DNA of 64,000 bases, taken from Bugulina stolonifera (lineage: Eukaryota > Bryozoa > Gymnolaemata > Cheilostomatida > Bugulidae). Shown here piece after piece: positions 63,259 to 64,000 of the stretch (position 1 is the first letter of the stretch; each line of letters begins with the position of its first letter). The stretch spans positions 12,286,501-12,350,500 of the forward strand of contig OW285190.1 in NCBI GenBank assembly GCA_935421135.1, read 5' to 3'. The notes below the pieces were generated by a model, which was not told the origin of the DNA, did no database searches, and was given only the letters and a program-made list of their open reading frames with translations. The position numbers and the translations under genes were made by a program.

Positions 63259-63965
63259 CTACAAAAAACATAATCTGTAAATCGCATCTGTAAAAGTGGC
63301 TCTTTGAAAAGTATGCAAATATATATGCTTAAGGTCGTAGCAGCTTTTACACAACCAAACAAACAATAAAACTTCTAACTAGTTTAATACAAAAATCACA
63401 ACATTCTTATATATTTCAAATATGATTCATATTTATACGATAAAGGTCCGGGTTTACATAAGTTATGATAATAATATGTATATACTTAATACTAAAACAA
63501 TTACATTATTAATTATAATCACTAATGGTATCAGCTAAAAAGAGAGGAACCCTGCCATGAACCATTAAAATGAATTATAAACTACTCATCTATCTAAAAT
63601 TATACAAAACTCACGTGATGCCACATGATACTAATTATAACTACTGTACAATGGCTTAACGAGGAAAAAAATAACGATTTTGAGAATTTTGTTGGAAGTT
63701 TTATTTAACGTATATTTAATTTAGCGAACCCCACCAAAAATAGATTTTAATTTAACGACCACAAAGGTACAGGGTTGTGGTAAAATGTGGTAAGGTAAAA
63801 AATTACAATTTTAAACGTTCTTCTGGCTCATAAGTAGTATATTTAGCTGCCTTTTTATTGTTTTATAGTTGAATATAGAATTGCACCTGCAGTAATCCTA
63901 TGGTACAGTTACAGATGAGATTAGTACTGTATACCTAGCTAATGAAAAATTTTGAAAAAAATCCA

Positions 63966-64000
63966 GTCCTGAAGCGGGATTCGAACCCACGGGCATTGGA
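63966..64000 (-). tRNA. 3' part of a tRNA gene, cut by the window edge
   Basis: The minus strand reads GTGGG-TTCGAAT-CCCGC, a five-pair T stem (one G-T wobble) with a canonical T loop and B box, followed by TTCAGGA as the 3' acceptor strand and then TTTTTTT, a Pol III terminator. Before the T stem, TCCAATGCCC would be the 3' side of the anticodon stem and the variable loop. The anticodon lies outside the window, so identity is unknown. Confidence 0.7.

Noticed and set aside
1..64000. CRISPR arrays, operons, ribosome-binding sites, bacterial-type attachment sites
   Set aside because: The window is eukaryotic; the tandem repeats seen lack the repeat-spacer pattern and no prokaryotic gene organisation is present.

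Overview
The window looks like nuclear DNA of an animal, probably an invertebrate and possibly an early-branching one such as a sponge or cnidarian; that rank is inference. It is AT-rich, its genes are split by short GT-AG introns, and several products are unmistakable metazoan orthologues. There are no bacterial-type operons. Transposon debris (MULE with FLYWCH finger, hAT, LINE, MITEs and other transposase-like pieces) fills much of the space between genes.

Layout. 0-7.4 kb: repeats, namely a 2.6-kb element bounded by 30-bp inverted repeats, an antisense LINE relic and an 857-bp MITE. 7.5-11 kb (+): an intronless CCDC25 gene followed by a seven-exon TYW5 gene. 11-25 kb: mostly non-coding, with an unresolved coding candidate near 12 kb, a tandem triplication of about 320 bp and a hAT relic. 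25.7-35.7 kb (-): a run of co-oriented transposon-derived coding remnants including a P2X7-tail-like cysteine domain and a FLYWCH/MULE transposase, the latter broken by a nested MITE. 36.8-38.0 kb (-): a four-exon gene for a small secreted protein I do not recognise. 40.0-44.2 kb (+): a seven-exon, 488-residue gene I do not recognise. 45.0-52.1 kb (-): a complete 13-exon polypeptide GalNAc-transferase gene. 54.4-55.7 kb (+): a 5'-truncated LINE. 56.1-59.8 kb (+): a ten-exon THUMPD3 gene. 60.1-63.3 kb (-): the last seven exons of a TMX1-like thioredoxin gene. The right edge cuts a tRNA gene.

The genes do not form one pathway. TYW5 and THUMPD3 both modify tRNA (hydroxywybutosine at position 37, and N2-methylguanosine in the acceptor stem). 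The GalNAc-transferase and TMX1 both act in the secretory pathway. THUMPD3 and TMX1 are convergent and 354 bp apart; the 488-residue gene and the GalNAc-transferase are convergent and about 800 bp apart.

Exon models for TYW5, the secreted protein, the 488-residue protein, the GalNAc-transferase and THUMPD3 were built by hand from splice consensus and family similarity. All five give reading frames whose summed length is a multiple of three. The most interesting signals are a 35-bp x5 tandem array that carries a 3' splice site of TMX1 in every unit, a MITE inserted exactly inside a FLYWCH zinc-finger exon with a 3-bp target duplication, two well-formed genes of unknown function, and the co-oriented transposon-domain cluster.
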